64,000 nt of DNA, taken from positions 1 to 64,000 of the forward strand of contig CAINLR010000113.1 in NCBI GenBank assembly GCA_903850425.1. The letters run 5' to 3'. The DNA comes from an uncultured Verrucomicrobia subdivision 3 bacterium (GTDB taxonomy: Bacteria > Verrucomicrobiota > Verrucomicrobiia > Limisphaerales > UBA11358). Positions 1-7,951 of the stretch are shown piece after piece. Made by a program: the position numbers and the translations under genes. Each line of letters opens with the position of its first letter. Within the stretch, counting starts at the first letter, position 1. The notes beneath the pieces were generated by a model. It was given only the letters and a program-made list of their open reading frames with translations, did no database searches and was not told the origin of the DNA.

Positions 1-197
1 CGCTGGTCAGCCAGTGGTTGACAGCTTCACGCTTAAAGGTTTGGTCAAACTTCTGGCGGGTCTTAACGGTGTTCTGGTTATTGGTTTTAATCATTTGATT
101 GTCTACCCAATTTACCGTCCGTCAAATCGAAGCAGCCCCACCCAGCGCTGGATTCGCAAAACGGTCATTCGGGAAATCCGCGCGCCGCCGCCGCTGT

Positions 198-325
198 CCC
201 CTCTCCTGAGGGGAGAGGGTTAGAGTGAGGGCGGACAAAAGCACAAATGGAATTTCTTGTGTTTTAGGATTGAGTTTGTGAAACACTCGCCCTCACCCTG
301 GCTGTCTCCCGCCGGGGTAGGGAGA
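198..325. repeat. REP-like inverted repeat pair
   Basis: A near-perfect GC-rich palindrome (CCCTCTCC/GGAGAGGG, about 198-219) is followed by GTTAGAGTGAGGGC. A related unit begins at about 290 in the opposite orientation (GCCCTCACCCTGG, then a CTCCC/GGGGTAGGGAG stem to 325). Two inverted GC-rich units about 70 bp apart in non-coding DNA are typical of REP doublets. A degenerate similar stretch lies at about 2738-2770. No convincing gene is seen in bases 1-392. Confidence 0.55.
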
Positions 326-392
326 AACGTTCCTCGCGTTTTTGAAAATCTGGGCGATGCGATTGGCCGATGCGAAACGCGCGGGACAGACA

Positions 393-712
393 TTATTTCC
401 CCGACTCGCCCAATGTTTTTAACTGCCGGTCGGTCACCAGGCCGACTAGGCCGTGTTGCCTGGCCCATTTCGTGGTGTGCAACCAGAGTTCCTTGCGCTT
501 GGGATATTCGATGTCGCGCACCGGCTTGTGCGCGGCCAGTAGCGGCGCAAGGTTTTCCAAAATGGATTTTGTGTCGGCGGTCTTCTGGAGCTTGTCGCCG
601 TTGGTGAACAGGTCTTCGATCCCGACGGCATTTACCGCAGCGAGAAAATCCGCGTGCGCGAGCAGTTGCGTGCCGTTCTGCGGGATGACGCGCGCGGCGG
701 GATTTTGAATTC
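393..712 (-). pseudogene. C-terminal fragment of an unrecognised protein
   Basis: The minus strand holds an open frame of about 105 codons with protein-like composition (for example AAVNAVGIEDLFTNGDKL and KRKELWLHTTKWARQ) ending at a TAA at 393-395. It has no start codon: its upstream end runs directly into the truncated 5' end of the WYL gene on the opposite strand at about 698-712. I read it as the surviving 3' end of a gene cut by a rearrangement. The family is not recognised. Confidence 0.4.
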
Positions 713-1598
713 ATGCGCGACCGGTGGGAACTGCCGATTGCGTATGACGAAATCAAACATGGTTGTTATTTCGTCAAGCCGGTGGAGCGATTCCCCGGCG
801 TGCCGGTGACGGAAAAGGAATTGTTCGCCCTGTGCGTGACGCACAAGGCGATTGAGCAATACCAGGGCACGGCTTTGCAGCAACCGCTGGAGCTGGCTTT
901 TCAAAAGTGCATGGGGCAACTGGACGATCAGGAGCGGTTCACGCTGCAAAATCTGGATGACGTGCTGTCGTTCCGGCCGTTCACGCCGGACGACGCGGAC
1001 TTGCGATTGTTTCAGCAGATCACGGATGCCATCCGGGAGCATCGCACGATTCGATTTGAATATCGCAAGCCGGGTGAAAAGAGCGCTGACGCGCGCCAAG
1101 TAAATCCGTATCACCTGATGCAGTTCACGAATCGCTGGTATCTGCTGGCCCATGACCGGAAGCGCAATGCCATCCGCAAGTTTGTGCTGGCCGGATTCGG
1201 GATCTCAAGCTGACCGAAGACCGTTTCACGGTGCCGAAGAATTTTGATCCGAAAAAATTCTTCAACCACAGCCTGGGTGTGATGACGGGCACGGGCGATT
1301 ACGAAGTCGTGATCGAGCTGGACGCGTGGCTGACGGACATCCTGCGCGGGCGCAAATGGCATCCGTCACAGGTCTGGACGGAACTGCCCGGCGGCGGTTC
1401 GCATCTACAGATGCGGCTGAGTTGCCTCGACGAAATCGAGCAGTGGGTTTTGAGCTGGGGCACGCGCGCGACGGTGTTGCGACCACAGGCACTGCGGGAC
1501 GGCTTTTCAAGACGACGGAAGAACTTTGTCAGCGCTACGGCGGGGTGCGTGCCGCACGGGCCATTAGCAACGCCAGTGCGAGCCGCACCTGCCAATGA
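698..1598 (+). pseudogene. WYL-domain transcriptional regulator, broken
   Basis: Reading across three frames restores most of a WYL-family regulator. The first part (RDFEFMRDRWELPI onward, from about 698) covers the region after the HTH and the start of the WYL domain (IRFEYRKPGEK, HLMQFTNRWYLLAHD). A one-base loss near 1195-1200 moves the frame to LKLTEDRFTVPKNFDPKKFF, and a second near 1498 moves it again to RLFKTTEELCQRYGG. The N-terminal winged helix is missing, replaced by an unrelated reverse-strand fragment. With a 5' deletion and two frameshifts it is unlikely to be functional. Confidence 0.75.
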
Positions 1599-1648
1599 TT
1601 TTTAACCGCGAAATACCCGAAGCACACGAAAGCGGGCTGGATGGGCTT

Positions 1649-1891
1649 TCAACGGTGAAGCGTTTGCGGGCTGATAATGGCACCGACCGCCAAAACGGCA
1701 AAGCCAAGTAGCTGAATCAAAAAAGGCTTTCCGGCTACGCGCCAGTGGACGATCAGGAAAAAAAGCGAGACGATGGGAATGAACAGGCAGGCCAGGCCCC
1801 ACCAAATGCTTTCCCGGAAGGCGGCGACCAAGAAAAACAAACCGCCGATGACGAAAATTACGATTCCGAGGAGAATGATCAGTGCCCCCAT
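1649..1891 (-). CDS. small membrane protein, unknown function
   Basis: 80 residues starting at ATG 1891. It consists almost entirely of three hydrophobic stretches (about residues 2-24, 29-46 and 55-75), so it is probably a small inner-membrane protein. No family is recognised. It lies just downstream of the antitoxin gene (6 bp gap) in the same direction and may be co-transcribed with the toxin-antitoxin pair. Confidence 0.55.
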   Translation of the reverse strand: MGALIILLGIVIFVIGGLFFLVAAFRESIWWGLACLFIPIVSLFFLIVHWRVAGKPFLIQLLGFAVLAVGAIISPQTLHR

Positions 1892-1896
1892 ATCAT

Positions 1897-2208
1897 TTAT
1901 GATTTTTTGCCGGCGTGAGCGGTTGCCGGGGCTTCAAAGACGACGCGAACGCTGCCCCCAAGGGCGGCGGCAACCCGGCGCAACATGCTCAGGGAATGGC
2001 CCTCGTAAGACGGCGATTCGAGCCGGCTGATCTGCTGCTGCGACGTCTTGAGCTTGCGGGCCAGTTGCTTTTGGGAAATGCCGGCACCTTCCCGCAGGGC
2101 GGCGATCTGGAGCGCCACGTCCCAGGCTTCGCCCGCCTTCTCAAAGCGTTCCGCAAAGCCGGGGTCTTTCAACTGCCCGGCGAGATACTGGTCAAAGTTC
2201 GTTTTCAT
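1897..2208 (-). CDS. HigA-like XRE-family antitoxin
   Basis: 103 residues. An XRE helix-turn-helix lies at about residues 35-90 (REGAGISQKQLARKLKTSQQ, then SRLES and LRRVAAALGGSVRVVFE). The N-terminal extension and C-terminal strand are as in HigA/RelB-type antitoxins. Its start overlaps the end of the upstream toxin gene by 4 bp (ATGA), the usual coupling for a toxin-first HigBA module. It should bind and neutralise the toxin and repress its own promoter. Confidence 0.85.
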   Translation of the reverse strand: MKTNFDQYLAGQLKDPGFAERFEKAGEAWDVALQIAALREGAGISQKQLARKLKTSQQQISRLESPSYEGHSLSMLRRVAAALGGSVRVVFEAPATAHAGKKS

Positions 2209-2558
2209 TTTTCAAATCGTTTCCGCCAGTCCCGCATCCGTTCGCGCGCGGTGTCGAGGTCGCGCGCCGGGATGACCTGGCCTTTGTTGCGAATGCCATG
2301 CGCGGCAATGATGCGCCGGCCCTTCATAAAAAACCACAGCACGCGGGTGTTCAACTTGCCGACGTGGCGGAGTTCGAACAGGCCGTCATTGAGGGCCTTG
2401 GACAACGGCTCGCGGTGATACTGGCGATTCCGCAACTTCGCCAGCCCGGCCAGCACCGCCGCGAAATCGCCGGGGTCGCTGGCCTTGAGTTCGTCCAGAA
2501 ACTCCTGCACGGGCACACGGCCATTGGCTGCCTCGTAAAACTCTACGGTGAACTCCAT
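2205..2558 (-). CDS. HigB/Gp49-like (RelE superfamily) toxin
   Basis: 117 residues. It has the Gp49-like/HigB pattern: MEFTVEFYEAANGRVPVQEF at the N-terminus, a central GLAKLRNRQYHREPLSKAL segment, the ELRHVGKLNTRVLWFF core strand and basic residues (KGRRIIAAHGIRNK) expected in RelE-fold mRNA interferases. It is the upstream gene of a toxin-first module with the antitoxin. Function as a ribosome-dependent mRNase is inferred from the family. Confidence 0.85.
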   Translation of the reverse strand: MEFTVEFYEAANGRVPVQEFLDELKASDPGDFAAVLAGLAKLRNRQYHREPLSKALNDGLFELRHVGKLNTRVLWFFMKGRRIIAAHGIRNKGQVIPARDLDTARERMRDWRKRFEK

Positions 2559-3070
2559 AAATACGCAACATCAAATTTGATGTGTAAAGGTTTAAGCCCT
2601 GGCAGAGCCATGAGGAAAATCAGGTTTTGTCTGGCTGGCCGCAGGATGCACCCCGGCGCGAAAGCTGCACAGAAAAAAGTGGTGGCAGCGCCACGGGCAC
2701 CAACGCGGATTGTGAATAAGTTTTGGAATTTATTTTGACCCTCACCCCCTACCTGTCCCACCCCGCCGCCTAAAATGGGCAAATGAAACTAAACAAAGAT
2801 GAAGTCCGTGCCGGACGGAATCTTTGCACCCAACTCGCCACAAAACAAGCTTCAAATCCCATATAGATACTGATAAATAAGGGATTTCAGCACTTTTTTT
2901 CCGTCTGCGTTCAATTCTCTAACATCGCCCTCAATGGGGTGCAAAAAGTCATTTCCGGCAACCTTTGGCAACCGGCTGATTTCATATGTTAACAGCCAGT
3001 CCTCCGATTTGGGAGCCCAAGGTAACTTTACTCAAAACTCAAATCTCAATCCGTCACAATCGTGTTCGGC
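2559..3070. other. intergenic region, no gene seen
   Basis: About 510 bp between the toxin gene and the membrane-protein gene that reads towards it. Short open frames here have no protein-like composition. A degenerate CCCTCACC-type repeat fragment occurs at about 2738-2770, and the rest is AT-richer. No FNR-type box and no clear terminator was found. Confidence 0.5.
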
Positions 3071-3898
3071 TTATTGCCGGTGCGAATCTTTTTTGGGTTT
3101 GTGTTTCCAGCCCAGCACCCAGAGACCGATACCTGCAAGCACCGCGAGATCGCAAAACAGCGTCGGTGCGAAAATCGGGGCACCGTGGACGATGCGGAGA
3201 AACAAGTTTTCACCGGTGTTGTGCCAGTCGGCGAGCGCGTGAAAAGTGAAACCGAGCGCGCCCACGGCGACCTGCCCCAACATGACGAGTCCAGACAACC
3301 GCAGAAACGCGCGGTCAGCCTTTAACACCAGCGGCACGATTAGGAAGCCCACGGCTACCGCGCTGGCAATGACGGGAATCCATTCCGTGCGGTGGTAGAA
3401 TCCGTTCTGCGCGTGGTCGGTGATGCTGAATATGAAATTGCCCACGAAACCGCCGAGGGCAAAGAAAATCACCCACTGCGACCATTCGATTTCTTGGTCG
3501 GAAACCATGCGGTTCATGATCAGCAGCGACCCAAGGCCCGTGTAGGCGAGCGGCGCGGCGAACGGCGCGGCATAGACGAGGCTGGCCAGAGTCCATTGCT
3601 GGAAAAATTGGCTTTGCAGATGCAGCACCAGACCGGTGATGCCAATGAGCACCGCCGAGCCACCGACGAGAAATCCGAGCCAGCGCCACAGCATCAGTCG
3701 TCCAGTCGCCAAAGCCCAGAGCGCGGGCAGCAATAACATTGGCGCAACGAGTGAAAAAATTAGCGGCGTGTATTCCGCCCGCGAATGAAAAGCGTTGACG
3801 CTGTGCGCGAGAAAAATATCAGGCGCAAGGCCACCAAGATTGAACAGCACGAATACCTCAACCCAGGTGCGCGGCCGCCGGAGCCAGTTATTTTCCAT
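3071..3898 (-). CDS. polytopic membrane protein paired with octahaem cytochrome (copy A)
   Basis: 275 residues from ATG 3898 (MENNWLRRPRTW). About eight hydrophobic segments and several conserved histidines near membrane boundaries (HSVNAFHSRAEYTPL, FSITDHAQNGFYHRTEWIP, TFHALADWHNTGEN, RIVHGAPIFAPTLF) suggest a redox or quinone-reactive membrane subunit. I do not recognise a named family. Its start overlaps the end of the octahaem cytochrome gene by 11 bp. The same pair, with the same overlap, recurs at 41458-43498, so the two proteins very probably act together. A role passing quinol electrons to the cytochrome is inference. Confidence 0.75.
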   Translation of the reverse strand: MENNWLRRPRTWVEVFVLFNLGGLAPDIFLAHSVNAFHSRAEYTPLIFSLVAPMLLLPALWALATGRLMLWRWLGFLVGGSAVLIGITGLVLHLQSQFFQQWTLASLVYAAPFAAPLAYTGLGSLLIMNRMVSDQEIEWSQWVIFFALGGFVGNFIFSITDHAQNGFYHRTEWIPVIASAVAVGFLIVPLVLKADRAFLRLSGLVMLGQVAVGALGFTFHALADWHNTGENLFLRIVHGAPIFAPTLFCDLAVLAGIGLWVLGWKHKPKKDSHRQ

Positions 3899-5120
3899 TT
3901 TCCTTGCGGAGTTGGGCGGCCTGTTCCTTGAGTTCGACCGTGTGCTGGAGGATCGGATAGTTGCCGTGCCATTGCACATAATCGGCTCCGCCCATAAACG
4001 CGGCATGTTTCGCCGTGCGACCGTAGTAATGCCACAGGTCAAAGTAGGTGAATTGAATCGTCTGGCTAAACGGGTTCGTAGAAATCAGGCCGTCGGCCTT
4101 GAGCGAATCCATGATAGACTTGGCGGCGAGAACTTTTTCGTTGGTTGCGTCCACGACGGCGGCACCTTCCTTATAGATGCGATCCACCAGCGGCGGCGTG
4201 TGGCATTGCAGGCAGATGTCCTTCATCTTGGCCTGCGCGCGGTCGGCATTCGGGCGCTGCTGCGTCACCTCGGCGAACAGATTATACGAGAGCCGCTCGG
4301 ATGGGTCGTGCGTGACGCCGCGTCCGTTGAGTCCGCTCATGTGACACGTCGCACAGGTCGGAATAAACATGTCCTTCGTCGTCAAACTGTCGGACGGCGC
4401 TTTGAGGTTCAATTGATTCTGCTGCGCAGCGAACATGATGCCGTGCTTGGATTGCGTGTAGATTTCAATCTGCGAATGATCCGGGCCAAGGTGACACTGG
4501 CCGCAAGTGCTGGGCAGGCGCGCGATTTCCACCGACGAGGTATGCCGCGTGTGACAGAGCGTGCAGTTGCCGATGCTGCCGTCCGCGTTCGGTTTGCCGA
4601 TCGCGTGACAAGTGATGCAGCCGCTCTTGGCGGACGATTCGCCTTCGAGTTTCGTCAGCGGATGCGCCGGACGTTTCATCGAGCCGGGATGCAACTTTTC
4701 CATCTGCTCAATCATCTCCGGCGAAAAATCTTTGTTGCCGACGACCGCCACCCACGACGGCGCGGCGTGCCGGCTGCGGGCGAATTGCTCATAGACCGCC
4801 AGGTGACAGGCGCGGCAGTTGGCTGAGGTGATGCCGGAATTGATTACGAAGCCATTGTGGTTCGTGCCGGTCTGGCCGGTCAACACCTGATGGCAGTCGA
4901 GGCAGGTCACGCCTTTCTGCGCGTGTTTGCTCATCTCATATTCGTGGACAATGGAATACTGGTTATTGCGATGGCACTCGGCGCATTTGCCGCTCGCCTT
5001 GATGTAATCTGCATTCGGCTGGTCAACGACAATGCGCGGTCGCTGCGAGTTGACGAGATACGCCGAAACGATCAGCCCGGTGGCAATGATGATGGCGATG
5101 AAAACGGTGCGGAAGTTCAT
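3888..5120 (-). CDS. octahaem cytochrome c of the hydroxylamine oxidoreductase family (copy A)
   Basis: 410 residues with an N-terminal signal-anchor (about residues 5-22) and eight CXXCH haem motifs starting at C46, C73, C102, C168, C186, C206, C256 and C303. The stretches CGQCHLGPDHSQIEIYTQSK and CATCHMSGLNGRGVTHD, and the C-terminal GGADYVQWHG, are typical of the HAO family. It is shorter than nitrifier HAO. HAO-family proteins outside nitrifiers often act as reductases or NO/hydroxylamine-converting enzymes; whether the Tyr that cross-links the P460 haem is present needs alignment. It is exported and probably membrane-anchored. It is the first gene of a two-gene operon with a TTGAC-N4-GTCAA box at 5219-5232 upstream. 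Confidence 0.85.
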   Translation of the reverse strand: MNFRTVFIAIIIATGLIVSAYLVNSQRPRIVVDQPNADYIKASGKCAECHRNNQYSIVHEYEMSKHAQKGVTCLDCHQVLTGQTGTNHNGFVINSGITSANCRACHLAVYEQFARSRHAAPSWVAVVGNKDFSPEMIEQMEKLHPGSMKRPAHPLTKLEGESSAKSGCITCHAIGKPNADGSIGNCTLCHTRHTSSVEIARLPSTCGQCHLGPDHSQIEIYTQSKHGIMFAAQQNQLNLKAPSDSLTTKDMFIPTCATCHMSGLNGRGVTHDPSERLSYNLFAEVTQQRPNADRAQAKMKDICLQCHTPPLVDRIYKEGAAVVDATNEKVLAAKSIMDSLKADGLISTNPFSQTIQFTYFDLWHYYGRTAKHAAFMGGADYVQWHGNYPILQHTVELKEQAAQLRKENGK

Positions 5121-5218
5121 GAAGCGAGTTTTAGTCTGGTTTTGGTGAATGTCAATTTGTTGTAGTCAAATTTGGTTTGTATTGCGGCAATAGATTAGCC
5201 GCAACCCGGCAAAAAAAA

Positions 5219-5232
5219 TTGACGCAGGTCAA
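5219..5232. promoter_or_regulatory. FNR/DNR-type box in front of octahaem operon A
   Basis: Perfect palindrome TTGAC-GCAG-GTCAA. It lies 99 bp upstream of the octahaem start codon on the minus strand, so a class II start would give a leader of about 64 nt. The identical 14 bp occurs before the octahaem copy at 43595-43608. Confidence 0.8.
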
Positions 5233-5274
5233 AAGAAACCAAGTTTTTCCGGCCATCATGAATCAGTCAAAAGT

Positions 5275-5288
5275 TTGACCTTCGTCAA
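5275..5288. promoter_or_regulatory. FNR/DNR-type box and class II promoter of the cupin operon A
   Basis: Perfect palindrome TTGAC-CTTC-GTCAA. The centre is exactly 41.5 bp before the A of the cupin ATG at 5323, and the expected -10 position (5311-5316) reads TAAAGT. Transcription is therefore predicted to begin at the start codon itself. Confidence 0.8.
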
Positions 5289-5322
5289 ATCATATCCCTC
5301 GCCGGTCGGGTAAAGTGAGCGC

Positions 5323-5703
5323 ATGAATGAACAACCGGTCATTGATTCGAGCGCGGCAAAAATCCTGTCGCTGGCAGAGGAAACCAAGTTTGCGCCTAAC
5401 GGCATCGTCAGCCGGACGCTGATGCGAACCGCGAATTCCCGCGTGGTGCTGTTTGGCTTTTCGGAAGGCCAGGAATTGACCGAACACACTTCCACGCAGC
5501 ACGCTGTCGTTCAGATTTTGACCGGTCAATGTGAGTTTGTCCTCGGCGGGAAACCAAATGTCGTCAAGGCCGGCGACTTTATTTACATGCCGCCAAATCT
5601 GCAACACTCGGTCAAGGCCATCACGCCATTCTCCATGTTGCTCACACTTTCAAAAGCGGAAATGCCGCCAGCCTCTGCCCTGAATCTGAACCTGAAAAAG
5701 TAA
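5323..5703 (+). CDS. small cupin-domain protein
   Basis: 126 residues. A single cupin fold is indicated by GQELTEHTSTQ (metal-binding His region), the central strand VQILTGQCEFVLGG and the second motif AGDFIYMPPNLQHS. It is the first gene of a tightly packed operon (TAATG overlap with the next gene). A metal-binding or NO-responsive role is possible but unproven. The paralogue at 31413-31733 lacks the first ~40 residues. The start has a FNR-type box 41.5 bp upstream and no Shine-Dalgarno spacing to speak of, consistent with a leaderless message. Confidence 0.8.
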   Translation: MNEQPVIDSSAAKILSLAEETKFAPNGIVSRTLMRTANSRVVLFGFSEGQELTEHTSTQHAVVQILTGQCEFVLGGKPNVVKAGDFIYMPPNLQHSVKAITPFSMLLTLSKAEMPPASALNLNLKK

Positions 5704-5927
5704 TGGGAACTCACCTTGCCAAACTCGACGCGCGCGGTCTCGAACCGCCGCAGCCGATGCAGAAAATTCTCGAAGCCGTCGCCACGTTGCCGGCGGGCGC
5801 AACGCTGATCGCGCATACGGATCGCCATCCGCTGTTGCTCTATCCGCTGCTCGAACAGCGCGGGTTCACTTACGAAACGACAACCCAACCTGATGGAAGC
5901 CACGTTACCCAAATCCGCCACCGTTAA
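5703..5927 (+). CDS. DUF2249 domain protein (single domain)
   Basis: 74 residues, one DUF2249/TusA-like unit: KLDARGLEPPQPMQKILEAV followed by LYPLLEQRGFTYETT and a C-terminal HVTQIRHR. DUF2249 proteins recur in denitrification and NO-response loci; their biochemical role is not settled. The start overlaps the cupin stop (TAATG), and the last 35 bp overlap the next gene in another frame. The cluster B homologue carries two such domains. Confidence 0.8.
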   Translation: MGTHLAKLDARGLEPPQPMQKILEAVATLPAGATLIAHTDRHPLLLYPLLEQRGFTYETTTQPDGSHVTQIRHR

Positions 5928-7293
5928 TCGCGAAGTGCCGCGTGTGACCCCGCAAACTCAGCCGTTCGGTGCCACCGCGCCGTCGTCCACGCTGCCGCTG
6001 CTGTTCACTATCACCGGCTTGTTGGCGCTGTTTCTTGGCGCGGGTTGGATTGTGGTGCAGCCGGACATCCTGACAATGTATCACTACAGCCCCGGCGCTA
6101 TCGCGGTGACGCATCTCTTTGTGCTCGGCTGGCTGTGTTCCATCGTCATGGGTGCGATGTATCAATTGGTGCCGGTCGCATTGGAAGCAAAATTATTCAG
6201 CGAGCGGCTGGCGCAAATTCAATTTGGATTTCACCTCGCCGGCTTCGGCGGCATGGTCTGGGCGTTTTCGGCATGGAATCTGAAATCCGTTGCGATCTTC
6301 GGTGCGGTGCTGGCCGTGGGCGTGGTCATTTTCATCTACAACATCGCGCGCACGTTGCTGCGCGTGCCGAAATGGAATGTCGTCGCCACCAGCGTCGCCT
6401 CGGCCATCGGTTGGGTGTTGCTCGCCGTCGCGGCGGGATTAGTCATTGTTGTCGCCAAGTCGTATTCGGAATCGCTACCCACGCTCGCCGGTTGGGTATT
6501 CCGCTTCGATCCCATCGGCGCGATGCACGCGCACGCGCACTTGGGCGCGATTGGTTTCTTTCTCATCCTCATCGTCGGCGTGTCCTACAAACTGATTCCG
6601 ATGTTCACCTTGAGCGAACAGCAAAATCCCCGACGCGCAGCGTGGTCGGTGATTTTGTTGAACACTGGATTGGCTGGCTCATTCGTGACGATTCTTTTGC
6701 GCAGCCCGTGGAAACTGGCGTTTGAGCTAGTTGTCGTTCTGGCACTAGCACTGTATGCACTGGAATTGCGCGCCATTTTGCGGGCACGCAAACGGGCGGC
6801 AATAGACTGGGGCGTGCGCGGTTTTCTCACGGCGGTGGGTTTCATGTTTCCATTGTCCATCATTGCCGCCGCGCTTTCGTGGCCGGGTTTGCCGGTGAAC
6901 ACCTACACCATGCAGCTTGAAAATGTTTATGGTTTTCTCGGCCTCGTCGGCGTCGTGTCGTTCGCCATCATCGGGATGCTCTACAAAATCATCCCCTTCA
7001 TCGTGTGGTTCGGCACTTACAGCCAGCACATTGGTCGCGCACAAGTGCCGTCACTCGCGGAACTCTATTCGGCACGGCTGCAAATCATCAGCTACTGGAT
7101 TTTTCTCGCCGGCCTGCTGACCACGCTGCTGGCGATGGAGTTTTCCAACGTCCTCGCCGCTCGCTGCGGCACCGGTCTGCTGGCGGCGAGCCTCGCGGTT
7201 TTTGGTTTTAATGTCGCGACCATGCTGCGGCATTTCGTCCGTCCGCAATTGAAACCACTTCCAAAAACTTCCGTCAACCGCGCCATTTTATGA
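5893..7293 (+). CDS. NnrS/haem-copper-oxidase-I-like 12-TM membrane protein (copy A)
   Basis: 466 residues with about twelve hydrophobic segments. Two His-rich signatures stand out: ITHLFVLG-type (AVTHLFVLGWLCSIVMGAMY) and MHAHAHLGAIGFFLILIVG, followed by SYKLIPMF. These resemble NnrS-like proteins and distant CcoN-like proteins annotated near NO metabolism, but the full haem-copper ligand set is not obvious. A role in NO tolerance or haem-Cu handling is inferred. The start at 5893 (MEATLPKSATV) lies inside the preceding DUF2249 gene; the same 35-bp overlap is kept in the paralogue at 32208. The 3' end overlaps the MIP18 gene by 4 bp. Confidence 0.75.
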   Translation: MEATLPKSATVNREVPRVTPQTQPFGATAPSSTLPLLFTITGLLALFLGAGWIVVQPDILTMYHYSPGAIAVTHLFVLGWLCSIVMGAMYQLVPVALEAKLFSERLAQIQFGFHLAGFGGMVWAFSAWNLKSVAIFGAVLAVGVVIFIYNIARTLLRVPKWNVVATSVASAIGWVLLAVAAGLVIVVAKSYSESLPTLAGWVFRFDPIGAMHAHAHLGAIGFFLILIVGVSYKLIPMFTLSEQQNPRRAAWSVILLNTGLAGSFVTILLRSPWKLAFELVVVLALALYALELRAILRARKRAAIDWGVRGFLTAVGFMFPLSIIAAALSWPGLPVNTYTMQLENVYGFLGLVGVVSFAIIGMLYKIIPFIVWFGTYSQHIGRAQVPSLAELYSARLQIISYWIFLAGLLTTLLAMEFSNVLAARCGTGLLAASLAVFGFNVATMLRHFVRPQLKPLPKTSVNRAIL

Positions 7294-7607
7294 CCAACAG
7301 CGAACAAAACGAGCAGACCATTCTCGCCGCCCTGCGTCAGGTCATTGACCCGGAAATCGGCTGCAACATCGTGGATTTGGGGCTGGTTTACAGCTACGCG
7401 TTCGATGCCGGTAAAGTCCGCGTGACGATGACACTCACCACACCCGGCTGCCCGATGCACGAGAGCATTTCATGGGGCGTGAAGAATGCGCTGCTGAACA
7501 TCGAGGGCATCACGGAAGCCGAAGTGGACATTGTTTGGGATCCGCCGTGGAACCCTTCCATGATGACCGATGTCGGCCGCCGGATGACTGGCACAGGAAA
7601 TTTTTAG
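7290..7607 (+). CDS. MIP18/DUF59-family Fe-S assembly protein (copy A)
   Basis: 105 residues. It shows the full SufT/PaaD-type DUF59 pattern: QVIDPEIGCNIVDLGLVYSY, VTMTLTTPGCPMHESI with the conserved reactive Cys, and VDIVWDPPWNPSMM. Such proteins help insert Fe-S clusters or assemble specific metalloenzymes. Translationally coupled to the membrane protein (ATGA). The paralogue at 33596 has the same length and neighbours. Confidence 0.85.
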   Translation: MTNSEQNEQTILAALRQVIDPEIGCNIVDLGLVYSYAFDAGKVRVTMTLTTPGCPMHESISWGVKNALLNIEGITEAEVDIVWDPPWNPSMMTDVGRRMTGTGNF

Positions 7608-7641
7608 TCAACAACGACAACAAAAAATCGAAATAAAAAAT

Positions 7642-7941
7642 ATGCAAACTGCAAACCTCATCGGCGCGGACAAAGTCATGGATGTGCGTTCCATTCCTTG
7701 CTCCGTGAAACATGGCCTCATCATTCAGACCTGGCTTGAACTCCCGGTCGGCGACCACTTCATCTTGTTCAACGACCACGATCCCGTGCCATTAAAATAC
7801 CAGTTCGCCGCGCAATGGCCGGATACGTTCACCTGGGAACACCTCGTCAACATTCCCGGCGAAGCGCGCGTGAAAATCACCAAGCTCAAAGCCGTCGGCG
7901 AATCGGCAGAACCAGTGGCCACTGCGTGCGGCGGACATTAA
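7642..7941 (+). CDS. DUF2249 domain protein (NDHDPVPL type, copy A)
   Basis: 99 residues. The DUF2249 core is plain: RSIPCSVKHGLIIQTW, HFILFNDHDPVPLKYQFAAQ and the FTWEHLVNIPGEARVKI ending typical of the family, with a C-terminal CGGH that could bind metal. It sits 34 bp after the MIP18 gene. The paralogue is at 33948-34250. Confidence 0.85.
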   Translation: MQTANLIGADKVMDVRSIPCSVKHGLIIQTWLELPVGDHFILFNDHDPVPLKYQFAAQWPDTFTWEHLVNIPGEARVKITKLKAVGESAEPVATACGGH

Positions 7942-7951
7942 AAGTCAGACC

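Noticed and set aside
632-1153. Minus-strand open frames across the WYL region
   Set aside because: They mirror the plus-strand WYL coding sequence and have no protein-like features of their own.
2738-2770. Third copy of the CCCTCACC-type repeat
   Set aside because: Only a short degenerate stretch resembles the pair at 198-325; no hairpin partner is present, so it is not listed as a repeat.
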